A DNA stretch of 64,000 bases from Ornithodoros turicata (GCF_037126465.1 NC_088209.1:25487146-25551145); one strand, 5' to 3'; positions 22,820 to 35,393 are shown, numbered from the stretch's first letter. The notes: generated from the sequence alone by a model not told the origin. Made by a program: numbers and translations.

Positions 22820-25800
22820 CGGTACATCTCAAAAATATGTACGGTTGTGCTAGTGTTGTCTCCGCTTCCCGTACCTCCCGGCCTCGCGCGCATGATCAAC
22901 GTCACGACTAGCACGCACTTCCGCACTTCCTTATCATCATTCTTTCCGTTCAGCGTCGGACAGGCTACGAATTACGAAAAGTACTCCCTCGTCCGTCTGG
23001 ATTCTTCTGCACAAAAATTGTAGCGATGCTGCGATGGTTTATCCCGAAACGCAAGAACGGCTGGCGCGTTGCAGAAAATTGAAGGGGGTATCATCATTAC
23101 AATTGCGTTGCAACCAAAGCTGAAGTACAGCCCTGTCTCCGCTGCAGGGGCGCACGGGTAAGAGTTGCTATGCTATACGTAAGACGTCGGCCCATGAGCG
23201 AGCTCATTTCTTGCATACGTCAATCACTAACGCTGAGGGACGGGTGAGTCACTGTCCACTTCAAGACAGCCCCCTGCGCGTTTCACCTAATTCAATTACA
23301 CGACGCAGTCCCATTTCGCGTAACGCCGCTCACCCATCACATCTCTTTAGTCGGACGACTTTGATTAGGCGAAATGGGACGTAAAGAAGGAATGGGAGAG
23401 AGGTGTCGCCAAACATTTGGGGGAGGGAGGTTCGGATAAATCACTGAGGCAGCAGGACTAGTCACAACAAAAGCTTGGTTGCCAGCACTTTATTTTGTCT
23501 TCCGCCAAACGAAACCAAACCATCCATATCGGTTCCCAACAAACAGATTGCGCAGTGCTCCTCTATCCACGCTTTTGTCGTCTTCAAAGAAAGATATATA
23601 CATACGTAATCTGTCTCTTTGCACTTTTATTCTAAATTCACTCAACCTTTCGTGCGCTGGTATGAAAAAGAAAAAGAAGAAAAAAAAACACAGAGAAAAA
23701 TCTGAATGCTGCTCCCAGTTGCCTTCAGTACTGGATCGATGCTCCAGCGTCCCCGCTTCGTTCTCTTTTTTTGTATTCAATATTTTTGCGATATATTTCA
23801 CTTTCTCCGACTACCGTGCACCTGCGCACGAAATATGCAAAAAAAAAAAAAAATAAGAGCAAGGAACATAACGCTATCGGATGCAAGTATTTGTGAAGTC
23901 GGCGGCAGAATATGAAAAACAAGAAAGCGCCATAAGTTGGAGGCCAGATTTTTCGAATCCATCGAAGGAACGACCCCCAGACTGTGGAGGGACATAAACC
24001 CTAAAGACCCAAAGGTTAGAAAAGATGATAGAGAGAGAGAGAGAGTGAGAGAGAAAGATAGGGGGGGGGGGGACCCATGACTTATGGGAACAGCAACGCG
24101 CCTCATAGGCTACATTTTTCATGCACGGTTCCCTTGATGAAAGATTAGGCCCCCTTCAGACGTTTTTCCTCCGCTTTCTCGCTTTCGCTCGTTTCATTTT
24201 CATCTTCGCCATACTCCGATGGGAAATTGTCCACGCTTTACTGAGTTAGAAAGTGAGCCCAAAAGGAAAATAGCGAGGACACAGATGAATCCAACTTTTG
24301 TTCTTGTTACGCCATGTTTGGAACGCACCCTTGCGGGACCATATATATATAGTCTCGACGTTGTAGATGATGTTGTCCGGATGATCATCGTTATATGAAG
24401 TGGGTGTGAGTGCGTAGTATATGACGATAAAACGGCTGGCATATAAGTAAACCCGTATTTTTTAATTATCATCGTCAATACCATTGTAATTTAGATATAC
24501 TGACACGTTTCTGTTTCTCCGGCTCGTATGTAGGCTATAGATGTGAAAGTATTTGTCGGGTGACTATGGTTTATTGTTCTGGGCGTGCATGTTCTTCGGT
24601 AATATGCGAAAAAAAGTGGTTATTCTTGCAAACTGTGAAGTTATATGAAATTTTAAATTCAGTGATAGCCTTCTCAGTGACTGCAAGGAGAGATAGCGAA
24701 GAAGGGAAAACGTTCTTTTCTGTGTCAGAGCTTAGAAGCATGGCGAAAGAACAACCATACATTTCTTGAAGAGGACGTTGATGTTTGCCAATCATGTCAC
24801 AGTACATTCAGACATTGAAATAGTAGAATAGTAGTCATTGATATATAGTCATTAAAAATCTTTGTTCGTATTACACCGTACAAGCTGTGACGAAGTAGAA
24901 AATTCCTCATGCTCTTCCATACAGTTCAAGTGCAGATGCAAGCTTTCTAGTGTTGAACCAGATACCCCCGTTTTGTGATTCGCCCCTGGCGGTGAAACTC
25001 CCCGTTCGTGAAAATGTTTTCTGGAGGACTACTAGCTTTGCATGGCTGAAAGAAGGAAGCCTTCAGGTAAACTCAGTATCCAAGCACTTCATGTGCAACA
25101 AGGCCGATCCCCTCATGATGAACTATTTCATGTAAGTTCCAGATCGAGTTACCTATATGTCGACTAACGTAGTGCCGCCATTGTCACATCTGATACCCGG
25201 CTGAAGCTCAGAAAGAGGAAACATTCATCATCAATACACCCTTTCAGAAAAGCAAGCGCCACCTGTGGCACGCAAAGGCTCATGGGAACTTAGAGCGCAT
25301 CACGAGACGGGCAGAGGCGGAGGTAGAAGAAAAACAACAACATTCTCGGTGTGCGCAGCAGCAGCGTCAGCGGGGGTAAACCATAACCGAAGCAGACGAC
25401 GAAGCATGCAGTGTCCCTCAAACTTCCCATGCTGCTTTGCGCCGCGCGCTTGGTGGCGCGCGCATATCCCTAAAATCGTCTATTGACAGCTCGTGAGAGA
25501 TCTAGGCTGGCTGACCCAATCATATCTCATGGATTTTGTTCGTCAGTTTAATTCCTTTAGAATCAAAAGCACGGCCGCTTGGTGTACTGCCCGATCAGAA
25601 ATGTCACCTCGTAACAGGAAGAAAAATGTTGTTTTTCTGATAAAGGTAGTTTTTCATAGCATGTTTCAAAGCATAAAAGTATAGTTTGCTGAAACAACTA
25701 TAATGAGTTACTAGAACAGATCGAGCTCCGATACCGTCTCAGTGGACATTGTTCATGTGCTCAACCAGTGTCAGCCTAAAAGACAGTTTTGCTCCACAGT

Positions 25801-27600
25801 GGCAAGACGACTACCGCCAATTCATTCGGCTTACCGCACTAAGATGAAGAAAATAGTACGAAAACATAGAAATGTTACTTGAAGAAATACAATACACAAA
25901 CTATTTGTGGAACACTTTTTGATGTCTTTGTTTTTTCTTGTCTCTCTCTCTCTCTCTCTTTCTTATTCCCTTGTAGGTTCAGCTTCAAACCGGGATCCAT
26001 AAAGCTCTGCTGTCTTTTTATGGGGTTGCAATAGCCGAGCAAGGACAGCCACTATATGAGAAAGATATGGCGTCGGTGACTCGAAAAAAAAGAAAGAAAA
26101 ACGATACCTCCAATAAAGAGCAAGATACGTAGCTACATTACTTTCGTGGGCAGTGATTTATTTTCCCCCAGCTTATAAAGCTATAGGGTTAATTAAATAC
26201 CCGACTTTCTCGCGTAAAGAATTAAAAAAAAGAAAAAAAAAGAGAAAGACATGTTGGCCGGTAAATCACGAAACTATATGGTCGCGAACTTTATTATTAA
26301 AGCCGAATCAGGCGAGAAAAAGAAAGTAAAGAGCACTCCGGATTCCATTTTGAAAGCATGTATCACAACGTACCAGGGTACATTTGTGTAATGAAGGAGA
26401 AGACGGACGAAAGCCCCTTATTCTCTTACACTAAGCACACGACATATCGCCAGAAGTCAATCCTTCATACAAATACGAATTTTAGGCCTTTGCACTGTGA
26501 AGTGAATTTTCATTTGTTTCTTGATTTCATTTGTTTTTTTTTTTTTCATTTTTCTTTGTTTCAACCGACGCGTATTGACCTCTGCTGCTTCTCATGGAAC
26601 GCGCGCTCCAAAAAGAACACACACGACAAATTGGCGTACGACTTTGATGTCTTTTAATGACCCTGAATGATAGATGTAAAACGATGTGAACAGCTAAAAA
26701 TATCCCATTATGCACGTAGCGTGATTTCTCGAAAACTGGAAACCCGTAAAGGACGTCTGTACCAGTCAGTGTTACCGCTTCCTGAATAGCAGTGCACTAC
26801 TTTCTGGCTCTTGGTGGTGCACGCTTGACAGTGGCATTGAAACCTCTATTTAGCATGTAACGTCACCAGCGTTCATTGTGTCACGGGTCCCCTGTCTGAA
26901 GGTTCGTTCACATAGGATGATATCCGATGCGACCACTTTAAAAGCCACCTATTGAAACCAACCACCCTTCTCCCATTGTTTTCTCACGTTCTTTTTTTTT
27001 TTTCTTCTCTCATTCTCTCTCTTAATGATCTTCGCCATGAATACCTCCTACATGGGGCCTTTGTATTTCCTCGTCATCGCTTTCGTTTTCTTTCTCCCGC
27101 ACAATGAAAGTTCCCGCGGTCATTGCCGTCCTCAGCTTATGGGTTGGTATCGCATGAATATTAAAGCACAGCTCGTGTATCATTCATGTATCCCTTTTGA
27201 AGGCGTCTAATGGGATGCTATTCTCACCCTTTTTAACTGGATCCGTACCGCTGTAGTCTCGCCGTTCAATGATATTACGATTATTCGCGTTGTTTCCTTT
27301 TTATTTTATTTTTCTGCTGATGTCTCTGTCTTCGCGCATCGTCGCTTGGGCGGAGGTAACGTATTCGCTTTTAGTTTATTCGTCTTTTTTCCCCCTTGCT
27401 CATTCAGGAGAAAGAAATATGAAGGCATCAGATCAACATGTTAGATGGCTACTAGAGTGCAAAAAAATTCGCGGAATGAAGGATGCCGTCACCTTGATAC
27501 CGGCACAAAAGGAAACGAATTCTTCCGTTGAGTCGTTCGTGAGTCATTATCGATAGAAAAAAGAAAACAATACGTACGCTTTCCCTTTTCCTCTCTTTCT
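22820..27600. other. No gene recognised
   Basis: Holds several simple repeats: poly(A) at about 23,841-23,853, a GA run near 24,030-24,046, poly(G) near 24,062-24,072, CT repeats near 25,942-25,960 and poly(T) near 26,991-27,003. Frames are short and compositionally biased. One 24,925-25,066 frame with an acceptor and donor is listed among the rejected items. Confidence 0.4.
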
Positions 27601-27627
27601 CTGGCAGCGGGAGGATGCGGAGAGGCC

Positions 27628-27693
27628 CCTGATTGGTCTCCTCAAACGATTTCCGGCGATTATTGGGCAAATCGTTTGAGGGGACCAATCAGG
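27628..27693. repeat. Hairpin with 25-bp arms
   Basis: CCTGATTGGTCTCCTCAAAC at 27,628 onward pairs with GTTTGAGGGGACCAATCAGG ending at 27,693, with a 16-base spacer. A related sequence, CCTAATTGGTCTCCGCAAAC, lies near 7,946, so this is part of a dispersed repeat. Confidence 0.65.
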
Positions 27694-27888
27694 GTCACAT
27701 CTCCATCTGCCGAATCCCAGTTCGCCGAATGCAGTTAAGCGGACTATCAGTGAGGGGCAAGGTCAACCTCTTTGGGCAAGCTGGGGGCTTTTCGGCGAGT
27801 TGAACACCGCGGAAAATGGCCTAAATAGGAAAGGTGCGCCCGCGGACATCTAATAAGGAAATGCAAGATGAGAGAATCCCCATTGGCT

Positions 27889-28133
27889 CACTTGGCCCGG
27901 TTTCACCAACGCTGGTTAGCTTTGAACCGAGATCAAGCGTTGCTAAAACTTGAAGTTAACGCTCAATTGTTTTTTTTTGTTTTTTTTTTTAACGCTAGTT
28001 GGCGACGTGATGAATGTTTCAGTAATAATAACTGCCTTTTGTGAAGCACAGTTAAGCGTTAAATTCACGTTAAGGGACCGTTGATCTCGGTTTAAGTGTT
28101 AATCGGGGTTAGTGAAACCGGACCTAAGTGAAC
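27889..28133. mobile_element. MITE with GGCCCGGTTT termini (family B, copy 2)
   Basis: The left end TTGGCCCGGTTTCACCAACG is mirrored by CGGGGTTAGTGAAACCGG, then ACCTAA, at the right. Both arms continue into an ACCGAGATCAA / TTGATCTCGGT pair. It is the same family as the copy at 22.15 kb. The interior is AT-rich with poly(T). Confidence 0.7.
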
Positions 28134-28410
28134 TATAGCCGGGGATCTATACGTGGTGTTGAAAGATGGCACATGTACGTGACACGCTATGACCAGCCAG
28201 CTATGAAACCATGCAGTATCGCAGTTGTATATAAATTACAATATCCGTAACAATATTCATGATCAAAAACCCCGAGACCATGGGGGAACGTAGAAAGAGC
28301 ACGCGCAAACAAGGTTTAAGGAGCTTAATAGATAGACAACAAATTTATCCATAGCAAGAGTGAGGGGGTCGTAGTAAAGTTTCTACTTTCCTACTAGAGA
28401 GGTTCGGTGA
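28134..28410. other. Short unassigned stretch
   Basis: No gene or repeat recognised. Confidence 0.5.
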
Positions 28411-28741
28411 TGTGTTGCGTGTATACGGTAGCGGCTTGCAGCAGGAGACGTCCGACGAGAGGAATAACAGAACAGCAACAATATTTAATACAGATATATA
28501 CAAGGCATATACATATCAAGGCAAAGGCTTGCTGGTTAAGAACTCGGGGGACGTGAAGGTGACACGGTCACAGACCTTCCAGTGGTGAAAGTCCCCACTC
28601 GAGCTGTCGCAAATTAGCGGGTGTCCGCTTATAAAGACCAAAATTGGCCACGGCCCACCAACATGGTAGCGCCAATCAAAACATTCAAAAGAAAGTGAAA
28701 CCAACTGTCTAATTGGTTACATTAACTAGTTTGGACACGTG
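28411..28741 (-). mobile_element. Possible solo LTR
   Basis: On the minus strand the segment starts TGTCCAAACTAG and ends CGCAACACA. It contains a TATAA box (TCTTTATAAGCGG), followed about 170 bp later by a TATTAAATATTGTTGC region that could supply a poly(A) signal. This U3-R-U5-like layout suggests a solo LTR of about 330 bp. No target duplication is convincing and no second copy is present in the window. Confidence 0.3.
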
Positions 28742-28967
28742 GAATCCTCCGCCCTCACTTGGACTAAAAGGATGGTGGCCTATATAATCGCTTATATTAA
28801 CCAATTACAGCGAATGCGTGCTGCTTATCAAGGCAATGAAAGCACTCCATGAGGGGAAACTTAGGAAGAACACAACTTTGCTACACGTAAAATACACCGG
28901 TGTAGCAAAACAAATAAAAACAGTTAATTTGACGTTTCGGATGTCATGTGACTTCCGAAATGCTACT

Positions 28968-29222
28968 ACACTCTTAAAAAAGAACTTCCCACCGTATAGC
29001 ACGCTCCTAGCCAACCATCATCTCAAATGATATCGTTATCTGCCCTGATTTGTTGAAAACTGGAGGCGTACGCCTTTTTTGTGATGCTTCTGCTGTTCAT
29101 AATTGTCACACAAAAGGCGTACGCCTCCCGTTTTCAACAAATCAGGGGCGGTATCGATATCATTCGAGATGGTGGTTGGCTATAGGAGCGTGCTATGCGG
29201 TAAAGTTCATTTTTAAGAGTGT
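28968..29222. mobile_element. Palindromic MITE, copy 2 (family A)
   Basis: One of the best copies: it runs from CACTCTTAAAAA to TTTTTAAGAGTG with TA on each side. It contains the AGCACGCTCCTAG / TAGGAGCGTGCTATG pair, the ATCTCAAATGATATCG pair and the GGAGGCGTACGCC pair around a centre reading TGTGATGC...AATTGTCACA. The arms are about 115 bp and the whole element is a near palindrome. Confidence 0.85.
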
Positions 29223-30579
29223 ACGTATTATATGCCACAGACAACCATTTTATCCGCAATTACTTTATGTAAAGTATATGTGCCTACTATACTGTGCTGC
29301 CTACTGTTGCAGAGCCCAGCACAGAACGCCTCGAGGGAATTTTCATTTAAAAAATAGGGCTGAAAAAGAATCATATCTTTCTCTCTGACCCATTGTTATA
29401 CTCAGTAGCATATTCACTAACTATTACAACGCGGCTGTTAAATGCAGATGTTTCTCTTCCGCTATGAATAGCTCGGCCTGAAAAGTAAAAGTAAAAGTTA
29501 AAAAAAAAGTAGTAGTAGTTTGAAAGTCTAGACGCGCTCCCACAGGAGGCGTTTAAACCTACGCACGTGGCGTTCTCATCAGCGCACGCAATTTTCATGC
29601 TGACTTTCTTTAACTTTCTTGCTTTCTTTTTTTTTTTTTTTTTTTTTTTTTGCGAACGCGCATCTGCAGGGAATGCTGCTGGTATTGACGTCACTGAATG
29701 CCTTTCGAAATTACGTTCAAAGTCTGTAAAAAAGGTTTACGAAAATGTCTGTAGCTAATAAAATCTATTTGTAGCAGATGGCGGAATCGCTCCCGCTTTC
29801 ACTCCGACTATATTCACCGTCTTTCCGTCTTAATAAGGAGATGCCTATGTGCGGTCGGCTTTGAGCTTCCTGATCTCGCGTCTCATCCTTTGTCATCTTT
29901 CTTCATCCCGCCATCCCCTGTCACACTTTCATTTTTATTTTTAATATTGGTTCCCTCGTGTCCGGATTGGAATCTTTGATTGCGCGGTGATGGCTCCATT
30001 AGACTTTCATCTCCCCTTACTCTTCCCTTTATCCTCTTTTTTCTTTTTTTTTTTGTCTTCGTTCTCTTTAAATGCGACACTTTTCCTAAAACGACGGTCG
30101 GACATCGGACGGGGGGGGGAAGCCATTAAACCGTCGAAATTTGAGCCTAATGATCCCGCGCGAGCATACGCTACTACTGCACGGTCGTAAAGTAGCGAGT
30201 GAATTTCACTTGAATGGCACTTTCAGCAAGTAGATGAGAAGAGGCGATAATTTTTAAGAGGGATAAGGCGTTTACGAATCGGGATGGTTATTAAAATTGC
30301 GTTTATTGATCGCGAATTTAATATTTCCTGTTCTATTTTGATTTTATCTCCTGTTTCTTCCTTGTTCTTTTCCTTCTTTTGGAAGAAGAAATTTGAAGTG
30401 TTTTTGTGATTAATTGTACTTTCTGAAAGCGATACTTCACATCATTCACTCGGCTTGTGATGAAAAAAAAAAAAAGGGTAGCTTTAGTCCTTTTCGGGGA
30501 CTATAGACGCCATTGCCACAACCATAAGTTCCATTCGACACTAAATGCACGAAAGTTTATGCGAAGTTTTGGGCGTATT

Positions 30580-30690
30580 CCTAGTGTTGGGGAGTAAATT
30601 GCAGGGTCAGGGGACTAAGCAGGGGACTATATGCAAGGTCCTGAAAGAAGTAATTGCAACCTAGGGAACTACAAGCTGTAGTCAATCTCC
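30580..30690 (-). repeat. Dispersed TAGTCCC repeat, copy 2 (inverted)
   Basis: On the minus strand the order is TACAGCTTGTAGTTCCCTAG, TTGCAATTACTTC, ATATAGTCCCC, GCAATTTACTCCCC. This matches the order of the other copies. Confidence 0.5.
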
Positions 30691-31634
30691 AGTTGCTCTT
30701 TTATTTTCTTAGCGTATACCTCTATTTACTTCTCACCTGATTTTCTATCAGATTAGAAGCTATCAAGTAAAAAACCAAGTTTGACACGAAGCCGACAGTG
30801 AAAACCGCACTATCAAAATCCAACTACATCCATTGCGTGGAAGTGGGAATTCGGCTTCCGTAGAAAAATCTCCACACGTCCCACTCAAACGCGTGCAAAG
30901 GTTGATAATTGTCAACAATGTTATAAGAAAAAGCTACTGAATACGAATAACTATGACTTTCATTACAACAGACTGGGAGGTAAGCGGATAAAAATGGTCG
31001 AATTTGTCTGACAGGAACATGGAAGCAGACATAATTGAGAATCTCAGCACAGTAAATTTTAATCAAAGGAATCAACGTTGTGCGAAAATAGAAAATCACA
31101 CACCGCTCTTCTTCTCATTGGTAATGCTATAGCATATTTAATCTGTCATGCACGTACGCTGATATAATCTATTAATCATAACAATAAATAGACGAAAGTA
31201 CTCATACATACGTATAATACAAAATGGCAAAAAGCTAAAGCTTCTTCAGCATTCTTCTTCTTCTGTGTCTCATGAAGCGACACAAAACTTTTCAGGTCAG
31301 CTATTTAGTCAAAAAGAAAAAAACTGTGTTTGTCCGGTATAATTAATGCTGCGAGCCTGACATTTTCATTTCTATTTCATTGTTTCTGCCTTGTCCTTCG
31401 ACTGGTGATCTCCGCTAGAGATCCCCCGATCATAGCCCATATTCGAACGAATGTGACTGCTCTGATCTGGTTGAAGACAAAAATCAAGTAATGAGCGCGG
31501 CGGCGATGAAGAGGACCGGCCATACTCCAGCTCTCGTAATTAAAACGGCAAAGGCGACGAATGTAGGAACGAAATACAGGCTACTATTTTTTTACGCAGC
31601 ACATGCATTGCTTTGTTCTTTTTTGTTTTTTGTT

Positions 31635-31661
31635 TGTGTGTGTGTGTGTGTGTGAGTGAGT

Positions 31662-31694
<33 letters not shown>
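31635..31694. repeat. (GT)n(GAGT)n(GA)n compound microsatellite
   Basis: About 60 bp that grades from GT repeats through GAGT into GA repeats. Confidence 0.95.
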
Positions 31695-31696
<2 letters not shown>

Positions 31697-32025
31697 TGGA
31701 GCAGGAAAAGCAAGTGATGCCACTTTTTCTACTGGAGTTGATCGGACAAGGTGCACACCCATGCGTCCAAAACATTTCTTATTTTTTCTGTTTGTATTTG
31801 TGTTGCTGTTCTTGTTCTCAGTTGGTTATTGTATCCAATCTCCTCGTGTACTGCAATGTAACGAATGAAGGAAACTGTAACTAAAATCCCGAATACATTC
31901 ATCTAGACACTGGACGTATAGTTAAAGGGGCTATGAACTCTACCAAGCTACCCCGCCGACTCCAAACGGCGATTTTAACTTGTTGGCTGTGACACATTTT
32001 GTATAGATGAATTGGATAGGTCCGT

Positions 32026-32328
32026 ATCTTCACCACATATAGCACGCTCCTAGCCAACCATCATCCCGAATGACAACGTTCTCGCCCCTGATTTGTTGAT
32101 AACGGGAGGTGGAGCCTGTTATGTAGTCATTATGTAGCTGTTATGTACGGCATAACTGATACAAAAATAGGCTCCGTCTCCCGTTTTCGACAAATCAGGG
32201 ATGAGAATGTTGTCATTGGTGATGATGATTGGCTAGGAGCGTACTGTATGTGGTGCAGTTCATTTTTAACAACGGCGAGCCGATCCTGCCATTACCCTCC
32301 CCTCCCCCCCTCATTTTTAAGAGTGTAG
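32026..32328. mobile_element. Palindromic MITE, copy 3 (family A, expanded)
   Basis: Begins CTTCACCACATATAGCACGC and shows the paired AACGGGAGG / CTCCCGTTTTCGACAAATC blocks. The usual GGCGTACGCC centre is replaced by GGAGCC...GGCTCC with a TGTTATGTA direct repeat. The right end appears extended, because ATTTTTAA occurs near 32,261 and again, as CATTTTTAAGAGTG, near 32,312. Confidence 0.75.
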
Positions 32329-32329
32329 A

Positions 32330-33850
32330 GCAGAACGCGTTATGTGTACCACAATGTCGGCGTGTGATTGGGTGCTACAGTTCTTCAAATGACGTAACAA
32401 TGGATAGAGGTATCTGGATGGCGGTGCGCGCTGCTCGCCCGTATCGAAAAAAAAGTGCGTTTTTGTATTAACGCTGCACACGTTATGAAGGGGAAGTATT
32501 GAACAATAAATTGTAAACAGAATTACGAAGCGTAGGAGAACAATGGTACACCTATTACACCCGTAACTAAATACCAGCAGAAAGGAGTTCTTACCTCCTT
32601 TAAAGAGGTAACGGGTATTGATACCCTCGTAACCTGTTTTCCTACTCCCGCGTCAACATTTTAGCGTCAAGTTTAATACGTCTGTCGAAGGCCTCTCTGT
32701 ATGCATGAAAGGTTTACAAGTAACCCGTATACACTACCGTCGCGAAAACCAGCCACAAAAGTCACTCAAGTTTGTACGGAAACACCGCGGAGCCCGCGCG
32801 TAGATTTAATTAAATCCTTCCTGTCTTTCGCTTTTGAAGTATCTTTCCTATAATGGGTCGGAGCTTTGCCTCGTCTCGAGAAAGAAAGAAATTTAAAAAA
32901 AAAATGACCATTCCGCGAACTAAGCCGCGCGCGTCCCAGTAAATAAAGCTCACGCGAATCGATTAATTAATTTCACTTTTGGGCAGGGTTTATTTGGGAG
33001 CACTGAAATGCGCATAAGACGAACCGGCAAAGGTATCGGGTGACATTGAGTGAGGGCGGAAGTAAACCGAGTTTAGTTCCGTCTTGTTGAGTCTTTTGAC
33101 TCGTTTGAATAATTGATTAAATCTGAACCCTCCCTGCTTGTTTGCACTCCAGTACGTTTCGTGGCCGTAAAACAAGAAAAAAAATGCGGGATTCGATTTC
33201 AGTATAGTTCAAGAAGGCAGTGGGGAATATTTGTAAATGCAAGACCGCAGTGAATTCATTCGCAGTATTTTTTACGGCCTGTTCTGTTAGGTGTCGTATG
33301 TAGTTCAGGGATGTGTACGAGTGGCGAACAGCGATTAACAAAACACGCGAAAGAGGAAACATGGCGACGCAGGCTCCTTTAACAAAGATGCCTGCGACTC
33401 CACAGCAGTTATAGCGATGCGACTCCACAGCAGTTATAGCGATTACTTTGTGTTTTTGCCTGTCACTGGTCGTTACGTGAAGAAGGCGTGACCACCAAGG
33501 CGTGACGATCAAATGACAGACGACACACAAAGTAGTCGAGGTCGATTATTTTGACGAGAATAGGGACCCTGTGTGCTAATGCGGTTATGCTAATGAAAGG
33601 CAAGGAAGCACGAAGAATAGCAAGCAAGTGTAGAGAGATGTATGTGGCTCCTTGGGTGTAAAGTGACTGAAAAAAGGAAAAAAAGAAGAAAGTTTGGGAT
33701 GCTCCCGAAGCGCAAAAAACAGTATATATATATATATATATATATATAATGAGGGGGGGGGGAGCCATTAAAGAAACAAGTAAATGACACTAGACGTGTT
33801 TGAAATTTTACATATTAAGATGGCTTCTATGGCTGCATGCAGAGAAACAG
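32330..33850. other. No gene recognised
   Basis: Contains a perfect 25-bp direct tandem duplication at 33,393-33,442 (unit begins TGCGACTCCACAGC) and an (AT)n run at 33,723-33,748. Frames are short, without domains. Confidence 0.45.
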
Positions 33851-34230
33851 ATACTCATGGAACGATGCGACAGCACCAGAGGACACGTGTTTCGCCGTGT
33901 TTGCGGCTCGTCAGCTCTGGGTAGCTGCGCATCGTTCGGAATCGGCGAACCAGGGGTCGCTCAGCGAGCGATATACACCTGGGAGGGTGACGGGTGACTG
34001 GGAGGGTGACTGGGTGACATTGTTTCTTTAATGGCTTTTTTCCCTAATTATAATTCACTGGCTTGCACTGTGACATTCAGGAGTGCTCAGTCACCCTCCC
34101 AGGTGTATACCGCTCGCTGAGCGACCCCTGGTTTGCCGATTCCGAACGATGCGCAGCTACCCAGAGCTGACGAGCCGCAAACACGGCGAAACACGTGTCC
34201 TCTGGTGCTGTCACATCGTTCCATGAGTAT
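33851..34230. mobile_element. Inverted repeat with 141-bp arms
   Basis: The left arm 33,851-33,991 begins ATACTCATGGAACGATGCGA and ends in GGGAGGGTGAC. The right arm 34,090-34,230 is its inverted copy, with only a few differences visible by eye. The centre is about 98 bp and partly repeats GGGTGACTGGGAGGGTGAC. No protein is recognised in either arm. It is probably a foldback element or a recent inverted duplication. Confidence 0.75.
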
Positions 34231-34299
34231 ATACATATATATACTAAGGCAAAATACGTCCATCACGATATCTTGAGGGGCATCCAGAACACACTGCCT

Positions 34300-34361
34300 A
34301 CACACTAAAAACAGGGCTTCGCAGCATAGGACGCTCCCAACCAACGATCATCTTGAATGAC
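34300..34361. mobile_element. Palindromic MITE, copy 4, left piece
   Basis: Contains ACACTAAAAACAGGGCTTCG and GGACGCTCCCAACCAACGA, the left arm of the family A MITE. It is cut at ATGAC by the LTR retrotransposon and continues at 41,212 after the element. Confidence 0.8.
34357..34361. repeat. Target-site duplication ATGAC (left)
   Basis: Five bases directly before the left LTR. They are repeated at 41,212-41,216 directly after the right LTR. A 5-bp duplication is usual for Ty3/gypsy integrases. Confidence 0.9.
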
Positions 34362-35393
34362 TGTCACAGAGTCCGGAGATCGGGTGCCTCTGCGACCAGG
34401 TTATTTTTGACACAGTCGAGGCGTTGGGTAATAACAGCTAGACGTGCAAGTGACACGAAACAGGAGCCATGTTTACTCAACAAAACAAAATTTACTTTAG
34501 CACAAAACCAGGATCACACAAAACTCAACTCATATCATTACAGTGCCCCAAATACCTATACGGCTACAAACGGGAATTCGATTACTACATACAGGCTTGA
34601 ACGCTCGAACTAACGCACAACTGGCCACTCTAGCCGATCATAACCAGAATCAAAATTTCAACAACTAATCGAGAGTCTTATCTGTTGAGGCGGGAAGTCT
34701 TCCGAGTTGGGGCTGGAGTCCGGGGTTCCTTGTCTTCGTTGTCCTCGGTGGTTGGATTTATGGCACTGCACCTCACTAACATCACAACACCGTCGAACAC
34801 ACAAATAGAGCTGTCCCGGTGTCCCCTCGTCCGTACGACTTTCCCCGACGGCCGTGTGCCGTCAAACCTCCTACGTTGCCCGAGTGTCCTTCTTCGCTCC
34901 GAGTCCGACCAACACTGCCGCCAAAAACACGGCGGTTCCCTTAAATCACCTCTTTACCTCAAACGAGGCCGACACTTGAAAACATCTTAATCGAAGGCAC
35001 CTGGCTCTCCGTACTTTGGCATGTGTTTGATGTTCCGATCCCCCCTTGCTACATGGATCTTAATATGTCACACCTGTTGACTTCTGGCGCCGGCACCTCT
35101 CCCGAAAGCTCTTACCCTTTTACCCCTGGGACTCCCAACCGCCGCCTCACACACTGGGGAGCGGTGGCGGTGATTGCTAATCTTAAAAGTGGTCTCCGCG
35201 ACTAGCCCAAGTCGAAAGCCAGGTGTCCTTGCCGCTTTGTTTAGTCCAGACTTCTCGTCTGCGCGCAAAAACCCGCAGGTGATGCCTCTTCACAAAAAAT
35301 TATCTCGGCATTGAACACAGATATGAAACTCAAAAATGAATTCAAACATACGAAATACAAATAATGCTCAAGCATACTTGGCGCACTGTGACA
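34362..35393 (-). mobile_element. 3' LTR of Gmr1-like retrotransposon
   Basis: 1032 bp, beginning TGTCACAG and ending CTGTGACA, a perfect 8-bp inverted terminus. By eye it differs from the other LTR at one position (T near 34,406 against C near 40,223), so the insertion is young. Since the gag-pol frame is on the minus strand, this is the downstream LTR. LTRs normally carry promoter and poly(A) signals, but I cannot place them with confidence here. Confidence 0.95.

Larger units (their letters stand above)
29223..32025. other. No gene recognised
   Basis: Contains a long poly(T) at 29,629-29,651, other homopolymer runs and two repeats listed separately. No exon-like structure was recognised. 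Confidence 0.4.

Noticed and set aside
24925..25066. Possible plus-strand exon with ATACAG acceptor and CAG|GTAAAC donor reading NQIPPFCDSPLAVKLPVREN
   Set aside because: The frame is open and vaguely cadherin-like, but it ends at a codon boundary, which does not match the phase of the 48,268 exon. The sequence also continues open past the donor. Not enough to call an exon.
34685..34990. 101-codon frame inside both LTRs
   Set aside because: Identical in the two LTRs only because the LTRs are identical. It is on the strand opposite to gag-pol and has no known domain.
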